37,040 nt of DNA from Rickettsia typhi (GCA_945889175.1 CAMDBF010000008.1:1-37040); one strand, 5' to 3'; shown: positions 16,771-26,301, counted from the stretch's first letter. Translations and numbers: made by a program. Notes: a model not told the origin generated them from the letters alone.

Positions 16771-16916
16771 TTTAAAGAAGAAAAGTATTGAATATCTACT
16801 ATTTTTTAGCAGTGCCTTTGATTTTCACAAAAAAAGATTGAATCATATCTAAAATCTATCTTAATTAATATAGAAAGGTTTTATAATTATTATTAGATTT
16901 GGAATTTTTGCTTATT

Positions 16917-19019
16917 ATGATGCAAACAAACATTCAGGATTCAAAGCAGGACGGGGCATGTGGTTGCTCCACTGAAGCAAAAAACTTTATTTTAGATGCC
17001 AGCATTACAGATTTTGTTAATGTAACTCTTAACGGCAAGCCAGTTAAGGCGCCAAAGGGTATCACTGTAATTCAGTTATGCGAGATTGAGGGGGTAGAAA
17101 TACCAAGATTTTGCTATCACGATAGGTTAAAAATTGCAGGTAATTGCCGTATGTGTCTTGTTGAAATTCAACCGGGCCCACCAAAACCACAGGCATCCTG
17201 TGCCATGAATGTTGCCGAAGGAATGATAATAAATACCGAAACTGACATGGTAAAAAAAGCAAGAGAGGGGGTAATGGAGTTTTTACTACAAAACCATCCT
17301 TTGGACTGCCCAATTTGCGACCAAGGCGGTGAATGTGATTTGCAGGATCAAGCATTTTTGTATGGCAGGGGTGAGTCGAGATTTAGCGATGAAAAAAGAG
17401 CCGTTATCGACAAAAACATGGGTCCTTTAGTAAAGACTCAAATGACAAGATGTATCCACTGTATGAGATGTGTTAGATTTATAGACGATATAGCTGGTAC
17501 AAACGAAATTGGTGCATTTAATAGGGGTCAGGATGTTGAGGTAACAACATATTTAAACACTGCAATTAAATCAGAGTTATCGGGTAATATTATTGACCTT
17601 TGTCCCGTTGGTGCATTAACATCCAAACCTTATAGATTTAGAGCTAGAAGCTGGGAGCTTAAAAAAACATACTCAATTGATGTTTTGGACGCCGTTGGTA
17701 GTAATATAAGAATTGACTCAAAAGGTAACGAGGTATTAAGAATTTTACCTGCACTTAACGAGTCCATAAACGAGGAATGGATTAGTGATAAAACAAGATT
17801 TGCTTACGATGGTCTTAAACTGCAAAGACTTGGTCATTACTATGAAAAGCGAGACGGTAAATTTGTAAAAACCGATAAATCAAGTTCAATGAACTTTATT
17901 AAACATTCAATTGCATCACTGCAAAACCCAAAAGAGCAGATTGCCTTTATAGCTGGCGACTTGGCGGACTGCGAGTCGGTCTTAGCATTTAAAAAACTTG
18001 CTGAAGAGCTTGAGGTTGAAAAATTTACTTGCTTGCAGGACGGTTCAAAAATCAATACATCATCTCGTGCAAATTACATTTGTAACAATGGCATAGATTG
18101 TATTGAACAAAGCGATGCAATTTTAATTATAGGCTCAAATCCAAGGCTTGAAGCCCCACTTTTTAATGCAAGAATAAGAAAGGCTTTTTTAAATAACAAG
18201 GCAAAAATATATTTGCTTGGCGAAAAATGCGATTTAAATTATCACTTTACCCACCTAGGTGCTGATAGGTCAATACTTGATGATATATTGGAAGGTAAAA
18301 ATGCTGTTTGCGACATTTTAAAAAATGCTAAAAGACCTTGCGTAATCTTAGGGCAGGATGCAATTAACGATACTCATGGGATTGAGATTCATAACAAATG
18401 TCTTGAAATAGCATCGCTTTACACTCAAAGGGAGGGATGGAATGGTTTTAATATGCTACACAAGGCCGCTGGTAGAGTTGGCGGGCTTGACTTAGAATTT
18501 ACATCTGAATACTCAGCTGACGACATAATTAACCAAGTTATAAATGGAGAGGTGAAGGTGTTATTTTTACTTGGGGCGGATGAAATAAACTTTGAATCTC
18601 TTAAAGCATCACCAAATTTAAAAATAATATATCTAGGCTCCCACGGAGACAGGGGTGCTGGTAATGCTGATGTCATTTTGCCAACCAGAGCCTATACTGA
18701 AAAATCGGCTCATTATGTCAACACGGCTGGGCATTTACAATCAACATTTAAAGCGGTTGCAGGGGTTGAGGAGGCACTAGATGACAAGGACGCAATTGCC
18801 GAAATAGCAAAAAGCCTTAATCTTAAAGCTATAAATGCACACTTACTTACTAAAGAGGTAAAAGAAGTAGTTGAGCAAAAATCTGAGCAAAAAGAGTTAA
18901 GCTTTAATGAATCTCAAGTGAAGTTAAGCGGCGAGTTTAGGCTTACAAATAAAGACTTTTACCAAACTTGCTATATATCAAGAGCTTCAAAAACAATGGC
19001 AATCTGTAAGGCTAGCTAA
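16917..19019 (+). CDS. nuoG: NADH-quinone oxidoreductase subunit G
   Basis: NuoG is the largest peripheral-arm subunit of Complex I and carries several Fe-S clusters. Seen: the [2Fe-2S] ferredoxin motif RFCYHDRLKIAGNCRMCLVE (about residue 65-85), the His/Cys site HPLDCPICDQGGECDLQD (about 125-142), the [4Fe-4S] site CIHCMRCVRF (about 178) with its fourth Cys in LCPVGALT (about 228), and the molybdopterin-type domain after that. I start at ATG 16917 (701 residues); a TTG at 16899 is less likely. About 35 residues, including GACGCS, precede the ferredoxin fold, a modest extension. nuoG here heads an operon with hisA, folB and recR rather than other nuo genes. Confidence 0.96.
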   Translation: MMQTNIQDSKQDGACGCSTEAKNFILDASITDFVNVTLNGKPVKAPKGITVIQLCEIEGVEIPRFCYHDRLKIAGNCRMCLVEIQPGPPKPQASCAMNVAEGMIINTETDMVKKAREGVMEFLLQNHPLDCPICDQGGECDLQDQAFLYGRGESRFSDEKRAVIDKNMGPLVKTQMTRCIHCMRCVRFIDDIAGTNEIGAFNRGQDVEVTTYLNTAIKSELSGNIIDLCPVGALTSKPYRFRARSWELKKTYSIDVLDAVGSNIRIDSKGNEVLRILPALNESINEEWISDKTRFAYDGLKLQRLGHYYEKRDGKFVKTDKSSSMNFIKHSIASLQNPKEQIAFIAGDLADCESVLAFKKLAEELEVEKFTCLQDGSKINTSSRANYICNNGIDCIEQSDAILIIGSNPRLEAPLFNARIRKAFLNNKAKIYLLGEKCDLNYHFTHLGADRSILDDILEGKNAVCDILKNAKRPCVILGQDAINDTHGIEIHNKCLEIASLYTQREGWNGFNMLHKAAGRVGGLDLEFTSEYSADDIINQVINGEVKVLFLLGADEINFESLKASPNLKIIYLGSHGDRGAGNADVILPTRAYTEKSAHYVNTAGHLQSTFKAVAGVEEALDDKDAIAEIAKSLNLKAINAHLLTKEVKEVVEQKSEQKELSFNESQVKLSGEFRLTNKDFYQTCYISRASKTMAICKAS

Positions 19020-19044
19020 TAATTATTTTATTTATATTATTATT

Positions 19045-19767
19045 ATGTCTTTTTTTACAATACCTGCCATAGATATCAAGGATGGCAAGTGCATAAGGCT
19101 AAGTCAAGGTCTTTTGAGTGACACTGAGGTTTTTAATAACGACCCCATTGACCAAGCAAAATACTTTGCAAGCTTTGGCTTTAAGAGGCTACACATAGTT
19201 GATATCGATGGTGCTTTTGAAGGCAGGCCAGTCAACTTTAACATTATATCAAAAATTAAAGCACAAACAAACATTACAATAGAATGTGGCGGCGGAGTGA
19301 GAAGTAAAGAGAATGTAAAAACTCTCTTTGATGCTGGCATTGATTATGTTGTTATAGGTACAAAGGCAATTGAGGATAAGGATTTTGCCCTTTGGGCTTG
19401 CAATACATACAAATCTAAAATAATAATAGGTGCTGATTTAAAGGGTAAGATGGTTGCAACTCAGGGCTGGCTTAAGTCAAGCGATGTTACTTATGGGGAA
19501 CTAATAAATACATATAACTCTTTAGATTTAGAAGGAATTTTAGTTACCGACATAGCAAAAGACGGAATGTTGCAAGGACCAAACCTAGAGCTTATTAAAG
19601 ATGTTGCAAGTTTAAGTAAAAATCCAATCATTGCATCAGGAGGGGTTGCAAGTTTAAATGATATTAAATCGCTCTCATTGATACAAAATGTAAAAGGAGT
19701 TGTTGTTGGTAAGGCGTTTTATAAAAACACAATTACTCCACAAGAGGTTATAAATAATAATTTATAA
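19045..19767 (+). CDS. hisA: Phosphoribosylformimino-AICAR ribotide isomerase
   Basis: HisA carries out the fourth step of histidine synthesis, an Amadori rearrangement on a TIM barrel. The 240-residue protein has the N-terminal catalytic Asp in IPAIDIKDGKCIRL (Asp10), the QG phosphate site, LHIVDIDGAFEG, ECGGGVRS, and the second half pattern VTDIAKDGMLQGPN and IASGGVASLNDI. The IDIKDGKCIRL opening and AFEGRPVN favour HisA over HisF. It lies 25 bp after nuoG and 10 bp before folB. No other his gene is present here, so a full pathway depends on genes elsewhere. Histidine synthesis is unusual in Rickettsiales. Confidence 0.95.
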   Translation: MSFFTIPAIDIKDGKCIRLSQGLLSDTEVFNNDPIDQAKYFASFGFKRLHIVDIDGAFEGRPVNFNIISKIKAQTNITIECGGGVRSKENVKTLFDAGIDYVVIGTKAIEDKDFALWACNTYKSKIIIGADLKGKMVATQGWLKSSDVTYGELINTYNSLDLEGILVTDIAKDGMLQGPNLELIKDVASLSKNPIIASGGVASLNDIKSLSLIQNVKGVVVGKAFYKNTITPQEVINNNL

Positions 19768-19777
19768 AAACACAAAG

Positions 19778-20131
19778 ATGAAAATAATACTTGAAGGTAT
19801 TGAAATTTTTTGCATCATAGGTATTTATCCAAGAGAGAAGGCAAAGAAGCAAAAATTAATCATCAATGCCGAGCTTACATTAAATGATATATTTAGCCCA
19901 GCAAACTTAAATGATAATATAGAAAATACAATAGACTACGACAAAATTGCAAAAATTATCAAGGCTTTTGAAAAGCAGGACACAAATTTAATTGAAACCA
20001 TTGCTATAAATGCCTCTAAGGCAATTGTTCAAAGCGATGCAAGAATAGGATCCTGCAAGGTGCAAGTTAAAAAGCCACATGTAATTAACGGTGTTAAAAG
20101 CGTTGCGGCGGAGTATTGTTTTGCAAGGTAA
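19778..20131 (+). CDS. folB: Dihydroneopterin aldolase
   Basis: FolB converts dihydroneopterin to hydroxymethyl-dihydropterin in folate synthesis. The 117-residue length is standard, and the tunnelling-fold landmarks are present: LEGIEIFCIIGIYPREK at the N-terminus, NTIDYDKIAKII, LIETIA with the substrate-binding Glu, and VKKPHVINGVKSVAAEY with the conserved Lys. Its stop codon overlaps the recR ATG by one base (TAATG), which suggests translational coupling. Confidence 0.9.
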   Translation: MKIILEGIEIFCIIGIYPREKAKKQKLIINAELTLNDIFSPANLNDNIENTIDYDKIAKIIKAFEKQDTNLIETIAINASKAIVQSDARIGSCKVQVKKPHVINGVKSVAAEYCFAR

Positions 20132-20757
20132 TGAACCATCTTGAGCCCATAGACACATTTGTAAATTTAATAAAAAAATTGCCTCAAATGGGTACTAGGT
20201 CAGCAAATAGAATAGCCGTTGAACTTGCAACAAAAAAGCATAAAATTGCACCAATTATCAAAGCTTTGGAAGCCATATATAACGAAATAAAACTTTGTCA
20301 AACCTGCGGTAATATCGATACAAGCGAGGAATGTTCAATCTGCCTTAATACAAACAGAGATCACGGCACAATTTGCATCATAGAGCATGTTGAAGACTTG
20401 CTAAGCATAGAATCATGCAAGGATTACAAAGGGGTTTATCATGTTTTGGGGGGGAATATTTCTTACCTTGAAAAGATACTCCCCGAGCAGCTTAATATTG
20501 CAAGTCTTGTTACAAGAATTAAAAACTACAACACCGAAAATAAAAATGAGCTTGTAAAAGAGATTATCTTTGCAAATGGTACAACCGTCAACGCACAGAT
20601 TACATCAAACTACATTAAAAGTCTTATTAAGGATTCTGGAATTGTAATTGAAAAATTTACAGAACTTTCAACTGGTGCACCAATGGGTGCAAGTATTAAT
20701 TTTTTAGACTCAGCAACCATGAGTGCCGCAATTAAATTTAGAAGAAACTTTGATTAA
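20131..20757 (+). CDS. recR: Recombination mediator protein RecR
   Basis: RecR works with RecF and RecO to load RecA on gapped DNA. The product has an N-terminal helix-hairpin-helix (LIKKLPQMGTRSANRIAVEL), a zinc finger with CQTC and CSIC near residues 56-74, a TOPRIM domain (TICIIEHVEDLLSIE onward), and the C-terminal ELSTGAPMGASINFLDSATMSAAIKFRRNF characteristic of the family. I use the ATG at 20131 (208 residues), which overlaps the folB stop; a TTG 15 bp upstream is less likely. Confidence 0.96.
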   Translation: MNHLEPIDTFVNLIKKLPQMGTRSANRIAVELATKKHKIAPIIKALEAIYNEIKLCQTCGNIDTSEECSICLNTNRDHGTICIIEHVEDLLSIESCKDYKGVYHVLGGNISYLEKILPEQLNIASLVTRIKNYNTENKNELVKEIIFANGTTVNAQITSNYIKSLIKDSGIVIEKFTELSTGAPMGASINFLDSATMSAAIKFRRNFD

Positions 20758-20766
20758 AAAATAAAA

Positions 20767-22536
20767 ATGCAAACAGGCAAAACAAATATAAGTATTCTAT
20801 CTTTTTTTCTGCCATCAATAAAGCCTTACAAGTGGTGGTATGTTTTAATGATACAGGCACCAATAATAGGTGCTTTTTACAATGTTGCAAACATGTATTC
20901 TCTTAAGCTTGTGGTTGACGCCTTCGCCGCATCCGACATACCACAATATGCAACTTTACTAAAGCCAATTGCAATGTATATTGGGGCAATTTTAGTCTTG
21001 GAACTTGTTTGGCGAATAAGTCAATTTTCGTGGATGAAAACTCAGCCCTTTGTAAGAGCGGACATTACAGTAAGAGCCTATGATTACATTCAGTACCATT
21101 CCCATAGCTTTTTTCAAAACACGCATAGTGGCTCAATTACAAGCAAGGTTAAAGGTATAGTTAGCGGGTACAACGATATGTGGTTTACGCTTCACCATAG
21201 GCTAACAAACCCACTTTTGAGTGTTGCAATCGGTATTGTGTCCTTGTTATTTATAAATTTAAATTTATTTTTGTTTATCTTGGCTTGGTCTTGTGTGTTT
21301 TTTCCTGTGATGCTAAAGATGTCCTTTAAAATAGGCAAGTTAGCACGCAGCACAAACGACTCTCAGCACGAAATTATAGGCTTAATTGCAGATAATGTTT
21401 CAAACATTTTTTCAATCCTTTCCTTTGCATCACGAAATCGTGAGTTTGCAAAAATCAAGGATTTTGCTAAAAAAGAGGTTGCTAAAAACGATTATAAGCA
21501 AAATTATGCAGAGCTAAAAAACAATATCATTGGTGGCTTTTTGTACATGACGATGCTGTTTTTTGCATTTATTTACATGATACACCTAAGGCGTATTAAT
21601 GTAGTAACAACTGGCGATTTTGTATTTGTAATGACATCCATGTATGTTGTTATTGACAACATCTGGAAGCTTGTGATAGAAATTAGAGAATTTACATCAA
21701 AGCTTGGAGATTTAAAATCTTCATTTTCAATTATATCCATTCCGCAAAATCAAATATACGATATAGCATTTAATTCCTCTAAGCAGCTTCAAATAACCAA
21801 GGGTGAGATTAAGTTTAAAAATCTTTGCTTTGATTATGATAGTGATGGTAGTGGGGTGATGAAAAATTTAAATCTTACAATTAAGGCGGGTGAAAAAATT
21901 GGGATAGTTGGACACTCGGGAGCTGGCAAGTCAACATTAATATCTTTACTTCTTAAAAACTTTAAGGTAACAAGCGGCGAGATTTTAATTGATGGACAGA
22001 GTATCTATGATGTTTCATCGGACTCTCTTCGCTCGCAAATAGCCTTAATTCCGCAGGATACAGCACTTTTTCACCGCTCCATTGGTGACAATATTGGTTA
22101 TGCAAAGGATGATCCAACTAAGGAAGAAATCATTTTAGCCGCCAAGATGGCAAATATTCACGACTTTATTGACTCTTTACCAAATAAATACGAAACTCTT
22201 GTAGGTGAGAGAGGGGTTAAACTATCTGGCGGGCAAAGACAAAGAATTGCCATTGCAAGGGCGATATTAAAAAATGCACCAATACTTATATTGGACGAGG
22301 CAACATCATCCTTGGACTCTCAAACCGAGAATCAAATTCAGCAAGCATTATCTAATTTAATTGATGCAAAGTCCAAAACTGTTATAGCCATTGCCCATAG
22401 GCTATCAACTCTAAAATACCTAGATAGAATTATAGTACTTGAAAATGGTACGATAGTAGAGCAGGGCAAGCATGATGATCTTATACAGATGGAGAATTCT
22501 TTGTATAAAAAATTGTGGGACATGCAGGCAATTTAG
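20767..22536 (+). CDS. ABC transporter, fused permease and ATP-binding protein
   Basis: The 589-residue half-transporter has about six membrane spans in residues 1-320 and a nucleotide-binding domain after 345. Walker A GHSGAGKST is near 382, the signature LSGGQRQRIAIARAIL near 487, Walker B ILILDEATSSLD near 507, and the switch His in AIAHRLST near 542. It belongs to the MsbA/multidrug type-IV exporter group and would work as a homodimer in the inner membrane. The substrate cannot be read from the sequence; lipid A or lipid flipping is only one possibility. It starts 9 bp after recR and ends the nuoG operon. Confidence 0.9.
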   Translation: MQTGKTNISILSFFLPSIKPYKWWYVLMIQAPIIGAFYNVANMYSLKLVVDAFAASDIPQYATLLKPIAMYIGAILVLELVWRISQFSWMKTQPFVRADITVRAYDYIQYHSHSFFQNTHSGSITSKVKGIVSGYNDMWFTLHHRLTNPLLSVAIGIVSLLFINLNLFLFILAWSCVFFPVMLKMSFKIGKLARSTNDSQHEIIGLIADNVSNIFSILSFASRNREFAKIKDFAKKEVAKNDYKQNYAELKNNIIGGFLYMTMLFFAFIYMIHLRRINVVTTGDFVFVMTSMYVVIDNIWKLVIEIREFTSKLGDLKSSFSIISIPQNQIYDIAFNSSKQLQITKGEIKFKNLCFDYDSDGSGVMKNLNLTIKAGEKIGIVGHSGAGKSTLISLLLKNFKVTSGEILIDGQSIYDVSSDSLRSQIALIPQDTALFHRSIGDNIGYAKDDPTKEEIILAAKMANIHDFIDSLPNKYETLVGERGVKLSGGQRQRIAIARAILKNAPILILDEATSSLDSQTENQIQQALSNLIDAKSKTVIAIAHRLSTLKYLDRIIVLENGTIVEQGKHDDLIQMENSLYKKLWDMQAI

Positions 22537-22565
22537 TTGACATTTACGATTTTGCTTTATATTTT
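22537..22565 (+). promoter_or_regulatory. Promoter of atpF'-ispG
   Basis: TTGACA (22537-22542), a 17-bp spacer and TATTTT (22560-22565) lie in the 71-bp gap after the ABC transporter gene. The -35 begins inside the TTAGTTGACA context directly at the end of the previous gene. Confidence 0.55.
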
Positions 22566-22607
22566 TTTGATTACCTTACGAAAGTCTGATATATTGTTAT
22601 TTATTAT

Positions 22608-23039
22608 ATGCCGCAGCTTGATTTTTCAACCTACTTACCACAGATGTTTTGGATGGTTATTATCTTTGGATCCTTTGTAGCACTTTGCAGCTTTGTTTTA
22701 CTGCCAAGACTTAAGTTTATATCAAATACAAGAGATCAGTTTGTGCAAAACAACTTGGAGCAGGCACAAAAAAATTCAGATAAAATTAAGGAGCTCGAGC
22801 TGCAAATTGAGTTAATCAATAAAAAAGCACTTCTTGAAAGTGATAAAATTATTGAGGATGCAAAAAAGCAATCCGAGCTGATTATTCAACAACACATTGC
22901 AAAAGCTGACGAAGAGTATAGAAACCTCTTTAGAGAGGAGACTTTAAAGTTTGAGGAATTAAGTTCCGAGGTGCTAAAAAGTAATGAAAAGTTTATAGAT
23001 GAAATGACTAATAAAATTGTTGCAAAGCTTAAAGAATAG
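22608..23039 (+). CDS. F0F1 ATP synthase subunit b'
   Basis: The 143-residue protein is a peripheral-stalk subunit of the ATP synthase. It begins MPQLDFSTYLPQMFWMVIIFGSF, the pattern of alphaproteobacterial b' (MPQfD.StF..QlFWL...F), with one membrane helix at about 11-34 and then a long charged coiled coil (residues 45-140). The usual atpB, atpE and atpF neighbours are missing, so the F0 genes are dispersed or this one was moved. It is followed 8 bp later by ispG. Naming varies (atpX, atpG or atpF2), so no symbol is given. Confidence 0.85.
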   Translation: MPQLDFSTYLPQMFWMVIIFGSFVALCSFVLLPRLKFISNTRDQFVQNNLEQAQKNSDKIKELELQIELINKKALLESDKIIEDAKKQSELIIQQHIAKADEEYRNLFREETLKFEELSSEVLKSNEKFIDEMTNKIVAKLKE

Positions 23040-23047
23040 CTTTATTT

Positions 23048-24139
23048 ATGGAAGAAAAATACCCTTACAAGCACATCAATAAAAACTCTACAAAAAAAAT
23101 AATGCTTGGCAATGTGTCAGTAGGCGGTGATTCGCCAATAGCGGTACAGTCCATGACTAACACTCTTACAACTGATATAGATGCAACTCTTGCACAAATA
23201 CAAAGATGTTTTGACCTTGGGGCGGAGCTTATGAGAGTTTCGGTGCCTGACAGGGAGTCGACAATCGCATTAAGGCAAATCGTTAAGGACTCGGCGGTAC
23301 CTATTATTGCAGATGTTCATTTTCATTATAAAAGAGCAATTGAGGCGGTTGAAGCTGGTGCATCTTGCATAAGAATCAACCCCGGTAACATAGGAAGCAT
23401 TGAAAGACTAAAAGAGGTTGTAACCGTATGTAAAAGTGCTGGCGTACCAATTAGAGTTGGAGTAAATGTTGGCTCGCTTGAAGGTGATATACTTGAAAAA
23501 TACAATAACAACCCTTGCCCTGAGGCTTTGGTTGAAAGTGCCATAAAAAATGTAAGACTAATTGAGGATTGTGGTTACGACCAAATTAAAATCTCTGTCA
23601 AGGCAAGTGATGTAATGCTTATGTATAAATCTTACGAGCTTTTAAGCAAGCAAACTAATTATCCTTTACATCTGGGTGTTACCGAGGCTGGACCTGCATT
23701 TGCCGGCACGGTAAAGTCTTCGATAGCAATTGGCGGACTGTTGATGAATGGTATTGGCGACACTCTAAGAGTTTCCCTTTCGGCTAACCCAGAGGAAGAG
23801 ATAAAAGTATGCTGGGCAATTTTAAAATCGCTTGAAATTCGCAAAAGGGGAATTAACATTATATCCTGCCCATCCTGTGCAAGGCAACAATTTGATGTAA
23901 TTACCATGGTAGCAAAGATTGAATCACTCATATCCCATGTTAAGCAAAATATTGATGTATCAATACTTGGATGCGTTGTTAATGGCATAGGTGAGGCTAC
24001 AAGGTCGCACATAGGAATCACTGGGGCACAGAGCGGTCAACACTTAATTTACTTACACGGTAAGCCTTATGACAAGGCAAAAACTGAAGACCTAGCTAAC
24101 GCAGTTGCTAGGATAGTAAATCAGCATTTTGCAGAATAA
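23048..24139 (+). CDS. ispG: 4-hydroxy-3-methylbut-2-enyl diphosphate synthase
   Basis: IspG (GcpE) reductively opens MEcPP to HMBPP in the MEP isoprenoid pathway, using a [4Fe-4S] cluster. The 363-residue protein shows VGGDSPIAVQSMTNT at the N-terminus, the TIM-barrel ADVHFHYKRAIEA and RINPGNIG motifs, and the three cluster cysteines: two in SCPSCARQQ (near 274 and 277) and one in LGCVVNGIGEA (near 308), with the conserved Glu after it. Length is standard. Its last 32 bp overlap the end of the convergent mrp gene. Confidence 0.96.
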   Translation: MEEKYPYKHINKNSTKKIMLGNVSVGGDSPIAVQSMTNTLTTDIDATLAQIQRCFDLGAELMRVSVPDRESTIALRQIVKDSAVPIIADVHFHYKRAIEAVEAGASCIRINPGNIGSIERLKEVVTVCKSAGVPIRVGVNVGSLEGDILEKYNNNPCPEALVESAIKNVRLIEDCGYDQIKISVKASDVMLMYKSYELLSKQTNYPLHLGVTEAGPAFAGTVKSSIAIGGLLMNGIGDTLRVSLSANPEEEIKVCWAILKSLEIRKRGINIISCPSCARQQFDVITMVAKIESLISHVKQNIDVSILGCVVNGIGEATRSHIGITGAQSGQHLIYLHGKPYDKAKTEDLANAVARIVNQHFAE

Positions 24140-25127
24140 CAATATTCTTTTTTGTAACATCATTTGTAAAAGGTATTTTATTTACAATTTCAATCTCGTG
24201 TTTGTTACAAAGCTCATTTAAAATGCCATCGTTAAAAATATCACTCATATTTTGTATTAAGCCTAGTATGGGAACATTAAGAACCTTAAAAGCATCAATG
24301 CTTCTTTCAATATCGCTGCAGGCAAGTTTGCTGTCGGTGCATACAAGGTAGGTGCCTAGTGTTGAGTAGCTATGAAAAAAGCTTAAGTGAGCATCCCCAG
24401 TGCCAGGTGGCATGTCGACAATAAGGGTGTCAAAATCGCTATCCCAAGCACAGTTAAGTATCAAGCTGTTAATCAGCTTTGTTATCATGGGTCCTCGCCA
24501 AACGAGCCCCTTGTTTTGCTCAACAACAAAACCAACGGATGCGTAATGAATGCCATCTTTAACAACTGGCACAAGTTTTTTTGCCTCGTCCACTGCAAAT
24601 TTATGGTAACAATCAATCAAAGATGGTACCGATGGCCCGTAGATATCAAGGTCCAAAAATGCAACTTTTTGCCCTTGATTTGCAAGTTGTTTTGCAAGCA
24701 AAAACGCAATTGTCGACTTACCAACTCCCCCCTTGCAAGACGAAATTGCAATAATTTGTTTAAAATTATCTAATTTATACTTTGCTTTCTTCTCTTCTTT
24801 TTCACTATTATCCTCTTTGGTAAGCTTTTCTTTAGGTACTTGAGCCTTGATATCCTTGCTTATTAAAACAAAGATGTTCATAAATCTAACCTTGCATTTT
24901 GTTGAAACCGCGTATTTAATTTCATCCTCAGCTGCAAGTAGTTCTTCCTTGTTAAGGTCAATAGATGTTTTGGCTATAATTTTAATTATTGCCCCATCTT
25001 TTGAAAGTTTTACAAGATCAAAACCATCTGGCAATATTGCCTCAACTTTTGTTGCGGTAACCTTGCTATCAGCCTTTTTTTTAAGATTTTTAATAAAATT
25101 AAAAAACTGAATTATTATTGTAATCAT
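24108..25127 (-). CDS. mrp: Mrp/NBP35-type P-loop ATPase lacking the CxxC motif
   Basis: The 339-residue protein is of the Mrp/ApbC family, which assembles or carries Fe-S clusters. A degenerate N-terminal DUF59-like part (about 25-100) is followed by the deviant Walker A SSCKGGVGKST near 130, FLDLDIYGPSVPSL, LVWRGPMITK, and the switch DMPPGTGDAHLSF. After the LIQNMSD segment, where the family has two cysteines as CPxC, only one Cys is present (NELCNKHE). The C-terminus also stops about 20 residues early, where it overlaps ispG. The start ATG at 25127 overlaps the aroB end by 29 bp. ATPase identity is sure; Fe-S transfer is doubtful. Confidence 0.88.
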   Translation of the reverse strand: MITIIIQFFNFIKNLKKKADSKVTATKVEAILPDGFDLVKLSKDGAIIKIIAKTSIDLNKEELLAAEDEIKYAVSTKCKVRFMNIFVLISKDIKAQVPKEKLTKEDNSEKEEKKAKYKLDNFKQIIAISSCKGGVGKSTIAFLLAKQLANQGQKVAFLDLDIYGPSVPSLIDCYHKFAVDEAKKLVPVVKDGIHYASVGFVVEQNKGLVWRGPMITKLINSLILNCAWDSDFDTLIVDMPPGTGDAHLSFFHSYSTLGTYLVCTDSKLACSDIERSIDAFKVLNVPILGLIQNMSDIFNDGILNELCNKHEIEIVNKIPFTNDVTKKNIVILQNADLLS

Positions 25128-26301
25128 TAATTAAGTAATTATAAATATCTTCCGTCTTGACAATTTTATTAATCGCCTTACCAAGCTTTTTTAGTAAAAC
25201 AAGGTTTATCTCGCTTCTTACCTCTAGGTCTTGACTTAGCTTTGTAAATGTACTTTTGGAATTTTTTTTGTCAAGAGACATTATCTTAAGTATTTCTTTT
25301 TTTACCTCTAAACTTAAGTCCAGATAAACCTCAAGTCCAACCGCTTTGTAATGGTTTTTAACTTCTTGCAAAACAGATTTGTCTATAAGTTTGAGCTTTA
25401 TTGAAAACTCAATCGCCATCACCATTCCAAAAGCAACTGCTATACCGTGGGGTATTTTGTTTTTATAAATAGATGATTTTTCAATGCCATGACCGAAGGT
25501 GTGACCTAGGTTTAAAAGGCTCCTTATCCCTTTTGTTTCCCTTTCGTCCTTTGCAACAATTTTTGCTTTTATTTTGCAGCATTTGCAAATAATACTTGTA
25601 ATTATTGATTCCTTATAAGGTTTAGAGTTGAAAAAGTTAGCAATTTGCTCTTGGTTTTTAACAAGATAATAAAAAAAATCCTTGTCCCATAATAATCCAT
25701 ATTTTAAAACCTCTGCATAGCCAGATAGCAATTCGTTTTTGCTTAAGCTTTGCAGTTTTTGTATATCGCAAATTACGGCAAGTGGCTGATAGAAGGAGCC
25801 TATCATATTTTTTGAGGTTTGCGTATTTATTGCAGTTTTGCCACCAACTGAGGAGTCGACCATTGATAAAAGTGTTGTTGGGTATTGTATAAAGTCAATT
25901 CCCCTTAGTATAACGGATGCTAAAAAGCCTACCCCATCCCCAACGCTTCCGCCCCCTATGGCAACTAATATTGTGCTTCTTGTTGGTTTAAGGTTTAGTA
26001 TTTGATTTGCTAAGATTTCAAAATTTGCAAAACTTTTCAAATCCTCACCAAAAGCATTTGGCACAATGGTGTTAATGTTTTTATCGGCAAATTCAGGTTC
26101 TTCAAATAGGGTTTTTTGCCCCGATATATTTTTGTCTTTAATTAAAATTATCTGCCTATCTTTTGTAATGTTTAGTAATAAGTTTTTTACATTTTTGACT
26201 TGATTTTCATCCTTAGAATTTATTATCCAAATAGGGTAAGATGGTGAGAGAAGCTTTGTTTTAACTTTGACACACTGCTGCATAGACATATATAATTTCA
26301 T
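25099..26301 (-). CDS. aroB: 3-dehydroquinate synthase
   Basis: AroB closes DAHP to 3-dehydroquinate, the second shikimate-pathway step. The NAD site GGGSVGDGVGFLASVILRG (near 115) is followed by QYPTTLLSMVDSSVGGKTAIN and the zinc ligands Glu near 197 (GYAEVLKYGLL), His near 267 (LNLGHTFGHGIE) and His near 284 (IPHGIAV). The 400-residue length is about 40 above average, mostly a longer C-terminus. The ATG at 26301 overlaps the virB6 stop by four bases (ATGA); ATGs at codons 5 and 7 are alternatives. Its product feeds chorismate, the substrate of TrpE encoded at 11958-13460. Confidence 0.95.
   Translation of the reverse strand: MKLYMSMQQCVKVKTKLLSPSYPIWIINSKDENQVKNVKNLLLNITKDRQIILIKDKNISGQKTLFEEPEFADKNINTIVPNAFGEDLKSFANFEILANQILNLKPTRSTILVAIGGGSVGDGVGFLASVILRGIDFIQYPTTLLSMVDSSVGGKTAINTQTSKNMIGSFYQPLAVICDIQKLQSLSKNELLSGYAEVLKYGLLWDKDFFYYLVKNQEQIANFFNSKPYKESIITSIICKCCKIKAKIVAKDERETKGIRSLLNLGHTFGHGIEKSSIYKNKIPHGIAVAFGMVMAIEFSIKLKLIDKSVLQEVKNHYKAVGLEVYLDLSLEVKKEILKIMSLDKKNSKSTFTKLSQDLEVRSEINLVLLKKLGKAINKIVKTEDIYNYLINDYNNNSVF

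Noticed and set aside
16586-16852. 88-codon frame over the region after tRNA-Ala
   Set aside because: It crosses the strong GC hairpin, has no homology-like features, and RNA structure explains the composition better.
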